Source: UMGS1696 sp964621165
Lineage (GTDB): Bacteria; Bacillota; Clostridia; Oscillospirales; CAG-272
Reading direction: 5' to 3'
Length of the DNA stretch: 64,000 nt
Assembly: GCA_964621165.1 (NCBI GenBank)
Contig: CAZULC010000002.1
Location: 1 to 64,000 of the forward strand
Numbering within the stretch: the stretch's first letter is position 1; the number at the start of each line of letters is the position of its first letter. Of this stretch, positions 17,841 through 25,453 are shown one piece after another. Made by a program: the position numbers and the translations under genes. The notes below the pieces were generated by a model. It had not been told where the DNA came from. It did no database searches and saw only the letters and a program-made list of their open reading frames with translations.

Positions 17841-18773
17841 ATGAGCGACATTAAATCAAGCGTAATTGAACTGATAGGCGGCACACCGATTGTAAAAATC
17901 AGCCGCTGGGCTAAGGAGACAGGAGCTGACGGCGCGGAAATTCTCGCGAAGTTAGAGTACTTCAATCCAGCAGGCTCGGTGAAGGACAGAATTGCGCTGT
18001 CAATGATAGAGGACGCGGAGAAAAAGGGACTTCTCAAGCCGGGAGCCGCGATAATCGAGCCAACCTCGGGCAACACGGGAATAGGGCTGGCATCAGTTGC
18101 GACGGTAAAGGGGTACCGGGTCATCATCACCCTTCCCGAGACCATGAGCGTGGAGCGGCGGAATATGCTCAAGGCATACGGTGCGGAGTTGGTTCTCACC
18201 GACGGAAAAGCCGGAATGAAGGGAGCGATTGCCAAAGCTCACGAGCTGAACGAGCAGATCGAAGGCTCCATTGTGCTGGGTCAGTTTGAAAATCCCGCAA
18301 ACCCCGCTGTCCACAAGGCGACAACGGGACCCGAAATCTGGGCTCAGACCGACGGCAAGGTTGACATCTTCGTCTCGGGCGTTGGAACCGGCGGCACAAT
18401 CACAGGTGTGGGCGAATTTTTAAAGGAAAAGAACCCGAACGTAAAAATCGTTGCGGTTGAGCCGGAGTCCAGCGCGGTTCTGTCAACCGGAAAAGCCGGA
18501 CCACACAAGATTCAGGGAATCGGCGCGGGCTTTGTTCCCACGGTGCTGAACACGGACATTTATGACGAAATCATCCCCATCTCAAACGAGGACGCCTTTG
18601 CTGAGGGAAAGAGATTCGCCCTTACCGAGGGAGTTCTTGTGGGAATTTCGTCCGGTGCGGCTCTCAAGGCAGCCGAAATTTTGGCAAAGAGGGAAGAAAA
18701 CCGCGGCAAGACAATTGTGGTTCTTCTCCCCGACTCCGGCGACAGGTATTTGTCCACGGAAATGTTCAACTGA
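17841..18773 (+). CDS. cysK: Cysteine synthase A (O-acetylserine sulfhydrylase)
   Basis: 310 residues, the normal length of CysK. The PLP lysine is Lys48 in NPAGSVKDRIA. The substrate loop PTSGNTGIGLA, the phosphate-binding SGVGTGGTITGVGEFL and the C-terminal LLPDSGDRYLS (a Ser that contacts the pyridine ring) are all present. It makes L-cysteine from O-acetyl-L-serine and sulfide in the cytoplasm. There is a strong ribosome site (GAGGAG) and its own promoter. No serine acetyltransferase gene is adjacent. Nearby mnmA and a cysteine desulfurase at 56-57 kb use the cysteine sulfur made by this pathway. Confidence 0.95.
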   Translation: MSDIKSSVIELIGGTPIVKISRWAKETGADGAEILAKLEYFNPAGSVKDRIALSMIEDAEKKGLLKPGAAIIEPTSGNTGIGLASVATVKGYRVIITLPETMSVERRNMLKAYGAELVLTDGKAGMKGAIAKAHELNEQIEGSIVLGQFENPANPAVHKATTGPEIWAQTDGKVDIFVSGVGTGGTITGVGEFLKEKNPNVKIVAVEPESSAVLSTGKAGPHKIQGIGAGFVPTVLNTDIYDEIIPISNEDAFAEGKRFALTEGVLVGISSGAALKAAEILAKREENRGKTIVVLLPDSGDRYLSTEMFN

Positions 18774-18854
18774 AAAATGAGCATAGTCTGCTTCCGGGTG
18801 GATTATGCCTTTTGCGTTAATCGAAGCCGGACGCGGAGGTTCCTTTATTTCCGA

Positions 18855-18883
18855 TTGACATATATAAGCTGATGGTGTATAAT
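18855..18883 (+). promoter_or_regulatory. Promoter of the AraC-type regulator
   Basis: TTGACA (18855-18860), a 17-bp spacer and TATAAT (18878-18883), 29 bp ahead of the start codon. Confidence 0.7.
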
Positions 18884-18912
18884 ATTACAAAAATCATGAA
18901 GCGGGGCGGCAG

Positions 18913-19932
18913 ATGGCGGAGGTTTTTCTGTATTTTGAAGACAAAGACGCGGCGGATTTGGTCAGCCAGATGGGCGTATGGAGCAGACTGGGGCTTGAGG
19001 TCAGGGCTTTTTCGGACGTCTCCGGATTTTTGCGTCTTGCAGGAGAGGGAAGAGCTGCTCTTTGTTTGATTGAGCTTGGTTCGCGTGGGTGTGCCGGCAT
19101 GGAGCTTCTCGGGCGTATTCGTGAAGAAAACCTCATTCCCCACGCGGCGGTATACATGAAGGAAGCGGACTTCGGCTCTCTTTCCCGTGCGGTGAACCTT
19201 GGAATCTGCGGCTGTTTCACACCGGATGACGGAGAAGAAACATATCTCGCTGTTCTTTCACGGATAACCGCGGACAGGGGCCGAGCTGTTTCCGGAGCCG
19301 TTTATCTGGCGGAGCTGACGGAAATGCTTGAGTCCCACGACGGGGGAATACAGAAATACGTGAGCCGTATGAAGGAGAGCGTGTATTCTTCAATGGACGA
19401 AAGTACAGCTGACGGCCTGATGAGACAGGTGTATGCTTCGCTTGTAGGGCGGTTTTTTGAGACATATCCCTGGCTTGGACTGTACTTTTCCCTTGATGAA
19501 CTCCTTGGCAAAGCCGAATCCGGAGAAGGAGCGGACTTTTTCGTCGGCCTGATTCTGCGGTTCTACGACGACTTCACCTCGCTGTCCCTGCAAATGTCCG
19601 ACAGCCGGCTGAACGAAGCGGTAGAGTACATCCTGAACAATCCGGAGAGTGATTTGCGGCTCAAAGCCATATCTGAGAAGCTGTACATGAACAGTACATA
19701 TCTGAGTACGGTTTTTACGGCTCAGGCTGAAACACGCTACGTGGACTACATTATCATGGTGAAGCTCAAGCGGGCGGCGTTTCTCCTCAAGACGGTTTCC
19801 CTCAAGGTGACGGACATAGCTGAGCGGCTGGGGTATCGGGACATGGGATATTTTTCCAAAATTTTCAAGAAGCAGTATGGCATGACCCCCACTGAATACC
19901 GGACTCCTGACAACTACATGTACGAAATATAA
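18913..19932 (+). CDS. AraC-family regulator with degenerate receiver domain
   Basis: 339 residues. Residues 1-115 resemble a CheY-like receiver (VFLYFEDKDAADLV ... LRLAGEGRAALCLIELGSRG), but the usual phosphoacceptor Asp is replaced by Glu54. About 230-335 form the double helix-turn-helix of AraC proteins (LRLKAISEKLYMNSTYLSTV and VTDIAERLGYRDMGYFSKIF). The layout matches response regulators of the YesN type, though no histidine kinase is adjacent. A Glu at the phosphosite often mimics constant phosphorylation, so it may act without a kinase. The next gene, mnmA, begins 40 bp later and may be co-transcribed. Confidence 0.82.
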   Translation: MAEVFLYFEDKDAADLVSQMGVWSRLGLEVRAFSDVSGFLRLAGEGRAALCLIELGSRGCAGMELLGRIREENLIPHAAVYMKEADFGSLSRAVNLGICGCFTPDDGEETYLAVLSRITADRGRAVSGAVYLAELTEMLESHDGGIQKYVSRMKESVYSSMDESTADGLMRQVYASLVGRFFETYPWLGLYFSLDELLGKAESGEGADFFVGLILRFYDDFTSLSLQMSDSRLNEAVEYILNNPESDLRLKAISEKLYMNSTYLSTVFTAQAETRYVDYIIMVKLKRAAFLLKTVSLKVTDIAERLGYRDMGYFSKIFKKQYGMTPTEYRTPDNYMYEI

Positions 19933-19971
19933 ACATTTTATCGGCAAAATTTACGTAAAAACGGTTTGAAT

Positions 19972-21063
19972 ATGAAAAAAGTTATCATAGCCATGAGTGG
20001 TGGCGTGGACTCGAGCGTGGCGGCGTATCTTCTCAAAAGCCAGGGCTTTGACTGCATGGGCGCGACAATGAAGCTGTATGACAACGAGGATGCGGGAGTC
20101 TCCCGGGAGAAAACCTGCTGTTCGCTTGACGACGTTGAAGACGCCCGCAGTGTGGCTCATTCCCTCGGGATACCATACTACGTCTTCAATTTCAGCGACA
20201 GGTTCCGCGATGAAGTCATCGCAAGGTTTGTGGAGTCCTACAAAAACGGCACGACTCCCAACCCGTGCATCGACTGCAACCGGTACCTGAAGTTTGACAA
20301 GCTTCACCGGCGTGCGGCAGAACTAGGCTACGACTATGTTGCCACGGGACATTACGCCCGGGTGGAAATGGACGAAAGTACAGGCCGGATTCTGCTGAAA
20401 AAGGCGGCGGACCCGACGAAGGATCAGACATACGTGCTGTATCAGTTGACGCAGGAGCAGCTTTCCCGCACTCTCTTTCCCCTTGGCGGACTGACAAAAG
20501 CGGAAGTTCGTGAAATCGCGGAAGAGCAGGGCTTTGTCAATGCGAAAAAGAGGGACAGTCAGGACATATGCTTTGTGAAAAACGGCACCTACGCCGACTT
20601 CATAGAACAATACACCGGACTAAAGTACAGCCCGGGCGACTTCATAAGCACCACCGGAGAAGTCCTCGGCCGTCACCGGGGGATCATCCGTTATACCATA
20701 GGTCAGCACAAAGGACTTGGAATCATTACTGAACGCCCGCTATATGTCAAGTCCGTGAACCCGCAGAACAACACCGTCACCCTCGCCGAGAAAGAAGAAC
20801 TGTACTCTTGTAAAATCACCGCAAACGACATAAACTTAATCTCGGTTCAGGAGATAAAAGAACCCATGCGGGTGACTGCAAAAATCCGATATCGCCACAA
20901 GGAACAGCCTGCGACGGTCATTCAAACGGGGGATGACGAGATTGAACTGACATTTGACGAGCCGCAGAGAGCGCCAACTCCTGGTCAGGCTGTTGTTCTA
21001 TACGACGGAGAAAACGTTGTGGGCGGCGGAACAATTCAAAAAATGACAATTTACGCAGGCTGA
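19972..21063 (+). CDS. mnmA: tRNA-specific 2-thiouridylase
   Basis: 363 residues from the ATG at 19972; a TTG two codons earlier is less likely, and neither has a strong ribosome site. The PP-loop ATP motif SGGVDSS is at 9-15. The two catalytic cysteines are Cys102 (NPCIDCNRY) and Cys200 (SQDICFV), matching the positions known from E. coli MnmA. KDQTYVLYQL and IGQHKGLG complete the family pattern, and the C-terminal beta-barrel is present. It thiolates U34 of tRNA Lys, Glu and Gln using persulfide from a cysteine desulfurase. A NifS-like desulfurase is encoded far away at 56 kb rather than next door. Confidence 0.95.
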   Translation: MKKVIIAMSGGVDSSVAAYLLKSQGFDCMGATMKLYDNEDAGVSREKTCCSLDDVEDARSVAHSLGIPYYVFNFSDRFRDEVIARFVESYKNGTTPNPCIDCNRYLKFDKLHRRAAELGYDYVATGHYARVEMDESTGRILLKKAADPTKDQTYVLYQLTQEQLSRTLFPLGGLTKAEVREIAEEQGFVNAKKRDSQDICFVKNGTYADFIEQYTGLKYSPGDFISTTGEVLGRHRGIIRYTIGQHKGLGIITERPLYVKSVNPQNNTVTLAEKEELYSCKITANDINLISVQEIKEPMRVTAKIRYRHKEQPATVIQTGDDEIELTFDEPQRAPTPGQAVVLYDGENVVGGGTIQKMTIYAG

Positions 21064-21111
21064 AATATATTCGGAGCTGACCAATAACCGAATTGCAAAA
21101 GGAGAAAAGTT

Positions 21112-21330
21112 ATGAAATCCATACTTATCAAGGATACAACCCGGGAAGAGCGGGAGAAAATCGTGCGTCGGGCTTTGGCTGTGTGCGGCGGCGAGTGCGA
21201 ATTCTGCGGCGGTTGCGGAAATTTAGGCGGAGGCCGTGTGGACGAAATTTACGGTCCGTACATCGAGGGCAAAAAAGAGCTTGCGGAAATCAACGCCGAA
21301 TACAGCAGGAGCCGGAGACTTATCAAATAG
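21112..21330 (+). CDS. Small CxxC-containing conserved protein
   Basis: 72 residues with a GGAG ribosome site. The centre holds GECEFCGGCGNLGGGRVDEI, a CxxC-xx-C cluster that probably binds a metal. The ends are highly charged (KDTTREEREKIV, KKELAEINAEYSRSRR). I recall similar small proteins next to HD-domain genes in gut Clostridia but know no function. It is 9 bp upstream of the HD gene, so it is almost certainly in the same transcript. Confidence 0.75.
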   Translation: MKSILIKDTTREEREKIVRRALAVCGGECEFCGGCGNLGGGRVDEIYGPYIEGKKELAEINAEYSRSRRLIK

Positions 21331-21339
21331 GAGAAAAAC

Positions 21340-21918
21340 ATGGACAGAAATACAGCTTGGGAACTTCTCAGAAAATACAACAAAAACGTCTTTCACCTTC
21401 GCCATGCGCTGACGGTGGAGGGAGTGATGCGTCACTTTGCCCGTGAACTCGGGTATGACGTGGACTATTGGGGAATCGTGGGGCTTCTTCACGACGTGGA
21501 CTTTGAGCAGTACCCGGATGAACACTGCATAAAAGCGCCGGAAATACTCCGTGAGGGCGGATTCGGGGAAGACATAATTCACGCGGTCTGCTCCCACGGT
21601 TACGGGATTACGGTTGACGTGAAGCCGGAGCATGAGATGGAAAAGATCCTGTTCGCGACAGACGAGCTGACGGGGCTGATCTGGGCGGCGGCTGAGATGA
21701 GACCGTCAAAAAGCACCGCCGACATGGAGCTGAAAAGCCTGAAAAAGAAGTACAAAAGCAAAAATTTCGCCGCCGGATGCTCAAGAGAGGTTATAGAGCA
21801 GGGTGCGGCCATGCTTGGGTGGGAGCTGGACGAGCTTCTCGAAAAGACGATTGAAGCCATGCGGGAATGCGAAAAGGAAGTCAACGCGGCAGTTGAAGAA
21901 TTGGAAAAAGAGCAGTAA
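21340..21918 (+). CDS. HD-domain phosphohydrolase-like protein
   Basis: 192 residues. The HD motif is plain: FHLRHALTVEGVM, GLLHDVDFEQYP and AVCSHGYGI supply the metal-binding His and His-Asp residues of HDIG-type hydrolases. The C-terminal third is a helical, charged tail (MRECEKEVNAAVEELEKEQ). The domain hydrolyses phosphate esters, often of nucleotides, but the substrate here is unknown. It is co-directional with the CxxC micro-protein just upstream and followed by a terminator. Confidence 0.82.
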   Translation: MDRNTAWELLRKYNKNVFHLRHALTVEGVMRHFARELGYDVDYWGIVGLLHDVDFEQYPDEHCIKAPEILREGGFGEDIIHAVCSHGYGITVDVKPEHEMEKILFATDELTGLIWAAAEMRPSKSTADMELKSLKKKYKSKNFAAGCSREVIEQGAAMLGWELDELLEKTIEAMRECEKEVNAAVEELEKEQ

Positions 21919-21937
21919 AAAAGGTTAAGCAAAAAAC

Positions 21938-21975
21938 AAGCGGCTGATTGAGAAAACTCCCACAGTCGCTTTTTT
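21938..21975 (+). terminator. Terminator after the HD gene
   Basis: AGCGGCTG and CAGTCGCT form an 8-bp stem with one G-U pair, followed by TTTTTTAT. It also lies between convergent genes. Confidence 0.75.
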
Positions 21976-21998
21976 ATATGGACTAAAGTTAAGATAAG

Positions 21999-24062
21999 TC
22001 AGTCTCGGACGAAGCAAACATCCGCCTGCACTCCGTCGGGTAAAACAGCGTCAGTTTTGGTTCCGTCGAGTTGATAACCTAAGATTCCCTCGATTAATAC
22101 GGAAATCGGCGCGCTTGCCCACGGGTGACACAGGGACGTGTTCCACTTCTGCTCCTTGCCCCACGCCTCATAACAGGTGCTCGCGCCTTCCTTCACCATG
22201 TTGACCCAAGCCTCGTCACACACGAGAAAACCGTAGGCTTCCTTTTGGTACCCAGCTCTGCACAGCCCGTGAAGCATAAAGTAGGTCATGTAAACTCCTG
22301 CGCGGATTCCACGGCTTATGACATTTTCGGCCAGCGCGTCCCTGAAGCCGTCGGGGTAGAGTCCGTAGTACAGTGGGATGACGTTTGACTGGATGGCGGA
22401 GTGGTTCGTCTTTCGGCTGTCGCGGTACTGACCCTTGTCGAAGTCGAAGAAAGCCTCATTGAAAGCTGACTTCACCTTTTCGGCAGTCGGCGTGAATTCC
22501 ATTCCCGTAATTTTGCATAAATATTCATACTGTCCGAGACAGCCTGCCCAGAACGCGTTCAGCACACAGTGGGGTCCTTCCTCGGGAGTTGGTTCCAGCC
22601 TGAAGTCGTACCCGTCGCGGAGGTTTGCCGGCCAGTCAACCAAATTCCACATTGTGTCAACGTTTTCCAGCAGTCCGTAGGCGTTCATGAATCCCTTGAA
22701 ATACTCAATCATTCCCGTCAGGGTGGGCATGGCGTTTTTCAGGAAAGCGAGGTCCTTTGTAAAGCTGTAGTACCGCAGGAGCAGGATGGGCAGCTGGAGG
22801 GAATAGTCCGCGATTTTCTGCTCATAAGCGCCCGGAGTTACCCCGCGGATTCCGGGAAAATACCGTGCCGAGTCAAGCTGAGCCACAATCGCACGCCGAA
22901 GCATGGCTGCGTCCCCTGTCAGCCACAGATGGGAGTGGGATGTTATTGTCAAATCCCCGGCGTACTGCCCTTTTTCCCGGTGGGGACAGTCCACGAACAC
23001 CTCCTGCGCCCCGACTTTTACAGCATCCAGACAGATCCGGAACACATCCCCAAGCCGCCGGTCGTTGGTTTTCAGCCGGACTCTGTCATAGTTGAACGGG
23101 GCATACCGTGCGTCGGCTGAGATGTTCCACGCGGGAGAGCCGGAGATGGGTTCTATCTCCACATAGCGGAATGCCTTGTAGTCGAACTGGCGGATTTCGT
23201 TGACTCCTTCGGCGAGGGTTATTGTTTCGTCGTATGTACAGTTGCACCGCATGTTGTATCTGACCCCGTCAGCCGCTGCAGTGGAGTCGGAATTTACGTC
23301 TCCCATAAGTTCCTCACCGCAAAGTACGCGGATTCTGTCCCCATCATGACCAACGACGGAAAGACGCAGATGAGCCGCGATTTCGCAACCGAAGTCGTAG
23401 AGCATTCCCCCGAGGGGGCGTTTTTCTCTGGGAAGCAGCATCCACTCGTGAACGGGCTTTTTGTTTTTTATGGAGATGACAAACACGGGGGTTTCGTCAA
23501 GTTCGTACGCCGGGTTTTCGATGACCGTCGCCGGTTCGGGATTTGAAAGGGGGATTCGGCAGTCGTAGTGTTCGAGGAACGCCGTTTTGTATCCCGTGTG
23601 GATTTTTTGGGTGTACCGGCAGTTTTCCGCGCACATCCAAGTCCCGTCTGTAGCGGAAATAACGTCCCCGTCACACCGGATTTCGCACATCAGGGCGCAC
23701 CGCAGATCTGCACTCTCCCACACCCGGTTGTATAGTCCCTGCGAATAAACATGCACATCAATCTCGTTCTCTCCGGCGGTCATGAACAGTGAAATGTCAA
23801 CCTGATTCCAAGCATACCGGAACAGGTACGACGGCGCGGGTCCCTGACATATGTAGTTGCCGTTGATGTACAGTACATAATAGTCGTCGGCAGAGATTAC
23901 TGCTTCATATTTGTGGCTCGCGGTAGATTCTATGTTTACAGTAGTCGTAAAGTGAAAATGGCAGTTTTGGAATTCCACCGGCGCGTCGTTTGGGTTCGGC
24001 TCTGTGGGCTGGACGCAGGCAAACGCAGGCGGGGTAATCCATTTGGCTTTAATATTGTTCAT
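21999..24062 (-). CDS. Alpha-L-rhamnosidase-like glycosidase (GH78 type)
   Basis: The ATG at 24062 has an AAGGAAG site. The longer open frame starts inside an interspersed repeat and is rejected. 687 residues without a signal peptide. An N-terminal beta-sandwich carries YYVLYINGNYICQGPAPSYL, and a middle stretch of beta-structure ends in RQFDYKAFRYVEIE, as in GH78 enzymes. The helical catalytic barrel begins near VFVDCPHREKGQYAGD, equivalent to the DCPQRDE motif. HPWASAPISVLIEGILGYQL matches the GH78 C-terminal signature. It should remove terminal rhamnose from imported oligosaccharides in the cytoplasm. The modified DCP motif leaves the exact specificity open. Confidence 0.78.
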   Translation of the reverse strand: MNNIKAKWITPPAFACVQPTEPNPNDAPVEFQNCHFHFTTTVNIESTASHKYEAVISADDYYVLYINGNYICQGPAPSYLFRYAWNQVDISLFMTAGENEIDVHVYSQGLYNRVWESADLRCALMCEIRCDGDVISATDGTWMCAENCRYTQKIHTGYKTAFLEHYDCRIPLSNPEPATVIENPAYELDETPVFVISIKNKKPVHEWMLLPREKRPLGGMLYDFGCEIAAHLRLSVVGHDGDRIRVLCGEELMGDVNSDSTAAADGVRYNMRCNCTYDETITLAEGVNEIRQFDYKAFRYVEIEPISGSPAWNISADARYAPFNYDRVRLKTNDRRLGDVFRICLDAVKVGAQEVFVDCPHREKGQYAGDLTITSHSHLWLTGDAAMLRRAIVAQLDSARYFPGIRGVTPGAYEQKIADYSLQLPILLLRYYSFTKDLAFLKNAMPTLTGMIEYFKGFMNAYGLLENVDTMWNLVDWPANLRDGYDFRLEPTPEEGPHCVLNAFWAGCLGQYEYLCKITGMEFTPTAEKVKSAFNEAFFDFDKGQYRDSRKTNHSAIQSNVIPLYYGLYPDGFRDALAENVISRGIRAGVYMTYFMLHGLCRAGYQKEAYGFLVCDEAWVNMVKEGASTCYEAWGKEQKWNTSLCHPWASAPISVLIEGILGYQLDGTKTDAVLPDGVQADVCFVRD

Positions 24063-24080
24063 ATTATTATCTTCCTTATT

Positions 24081-24167
24081 AACGGGGAAACTCCCGCGGG
24101 TGTATTCGGCGTTTGTTAAATTTAAACCGCAGGTCAACCCACGATACTAAACCAAAGCTCCCGCAGA
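24081..24167 (-). repeat. Interspersed repeat family 1, copy B
   Basis: The most complete copy. In the minus sense it runs GCGGGAGCTTTGGTTTAGTA, TCGTGGG, GCGGTTT, CGCCGA and CCCGCGGG, and ends in the hairpin CGGGAGTTTCCCCG, about 20 nt before the rhamnosidase start codon. Confidence 0.65.
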
Positions 24168-24333
24168 TGGCTGACTGCATTTTTTTCTTCATTAATTATG
24201 TATACCTAAAACAAAAGCGTGCCAAACCATCACGGCAGTACACGCCTTTACTTTCAGATAAACTTTTGAAATTTCGTCAAAAATTCTGTGAGTGGGACAG
24301 CTTCACCTGCTGTTTGGTTTTCTTGATTCCCAC

Positions 24334-25281
24334 TCAGTTGAAGCTTGCGACCTGCTCTTCCGGGGCTTCGGCGGGGGTGACGTTGCTTATCTTGATGACG
24401 GGGCCGGGACCTTCGTATACCTTGTGCCGCTCGATTGCGATCCGTCCGGTGATTTCCACCCACTGGTAGGTCTTAAGACTCTCGCTGTTCCGCCACTTGC
24501 AGGCGATTCCGATGTACTGGATGTCCTCCGCACAGCAGGTCATGACATGTCGGCCGCAGACAAAACTGCCCTTGGGAACAGAGGCGTCCTTGAATACCAT
24601 CCCCTTGAAGCTGATTTTCTTGCCGTCGTATTTCTTCATGTCGTCGGCGAGGTCGCGGTACCAGTAGGCAAAGTCCCGATCCTCGATTTTAACCGTTTCC
24701 GCGTTGATGTCGAAGGGAAGCGGGTCTTCTATGTCGTCGTACTCGAGACTTCCGTCAACCATGTCGTAGAGAATCCGCACGTTCCGGCTCACACCCCGCA
24801 CGATCTTGTGAAGGAGCATGCGGTCGGTCTCGGGTGTCACCCGGTTGAAGGCAACAAGGTCGGCTGAGGAAAGCTTGTCCACCACAAGGGAGCGCATGTT
24901 TTTGTTGTAGCTGTCGGCGGTTGTGGAGTCGATGATGAACAGTTCCTGATAGATGTACCATCCGTCCGGGAGATTGCTGTAGAGCGAGCCGAGCTGCCAC
25001 ATGCCGTTGTACTCAATCAGAACCAGAGTGGCGTTGTGCTTTGCCCGAAGGGATTCGAGCAGAGTTGGCGTGAGGTCGCTTTCGTTCTCCACGGACTCGC
25101 AGAAGACGTTCTGGGAGAAGAAAGATGACGGGTCGTATTCCTCGATTCCTTCCTCGCACACGATAAGGAGGGTGTTTGCACTCTCGTCGTCGTTGAGATT
25201 CTGCTCAGTCAGGGTCTCTTGGATGAACTTGGTTTTGCCCGACTCCAAAAACCCTGTGAATAAATATACGGGAATATCCAT
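24334..25281 (-). CDS. CobW-like G3E GTPase fused to a DUF1980/YcgQ-like domain
   Basis: 315 residues. The N-terminal P-loop is FTGFLESGKTKFIQ, as in G3E GTPases, and VAFNRVTPETD stands where the NKxD-type motif is expected. It lacks the CxCC metal motif of typical CobW proteins. From about residue 195, VKIEDRDFAYWYRDL and FVCGRHVMTCCAEDIQYIG match the conserved C-terminal domain of the TIGR03943/DUF1980 (YcgQ) family, which pairs with a YcgR-type permease. No permease is nearby. A role in metal or cofactor homeostasis is likely. It lies downstream of a classical CobW GTPase on the same strand, with a structured repeat between them. Confidence 0.72.
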   Translation of the reverse strand: MDIPVYLFTGFLESGKTKFIQETLTEQNLNDDESANTLLIVCEEGIEEYDPSSFFSQNVFCESVENESDLTPTLLESLRAKHNATLVLIEYNGMWQLGSLYSNLPDGWYIYQELFIIDSTTADSYNKNMRSLVVDKLSSADLVAFNRVTPETDRMLLHKIVRGVSRNVRILYDMVDGSLEYDDIEDPLPFDINAETVKIEDRDFAYWYRDLADDMKKYDGKKISFKGMVFKDASVPKGSFVCGRHVMTCCAEDIQYIGIACKWRNSESLKTYQWVEITGRIAIERHKVYEGPGPVIKISNVTPAEAPEEQVASFN

Positions 25282-25301
25282 TATTAATAAACCTCAGATA
25301 A

Positions 25302-25450
25302 AATTTTGAAATAATTCCGGTCGGCTGAAAGACGATGAAAAATGGTTGATGTTCCGCGAATGGTCAAACCCATTCATTCAAGGAATTCTTTGGCACGAAA
25401 TAAGCTGACTTAAATTTAAAACAAACTATATATTTCGTGCGTTAACCTTA
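25302..25450 (-). repeat. Structured interspersed repeat family 2, copy 1
   Basis: In the minus sense it opens with TAAGGTT, then stem B (GCACGAAATA at 25440-25431 pairing with TATTTCGTGC at 25402-25393), then stem A (AAAGAATTCC at 25391-25382 pairing with GGAATTATTT at 25318-25309) enclosing an internal hairpin GAATGG/CCATTC. It ends about 20 nt before the GTPase ATG. The second copy is at 53275-53410. Confidence 0.75.
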
Positions 25451-25453
25451 GAA

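Noticed and set aside
24168..24333. Possible extra gene between the rhamnosidase and the GTPase
   Set aside because: Only 166 bp with no ORF supported by a ribosome site; it contains the upstream flank of repeat copy B and the end of the GTPase transcript.
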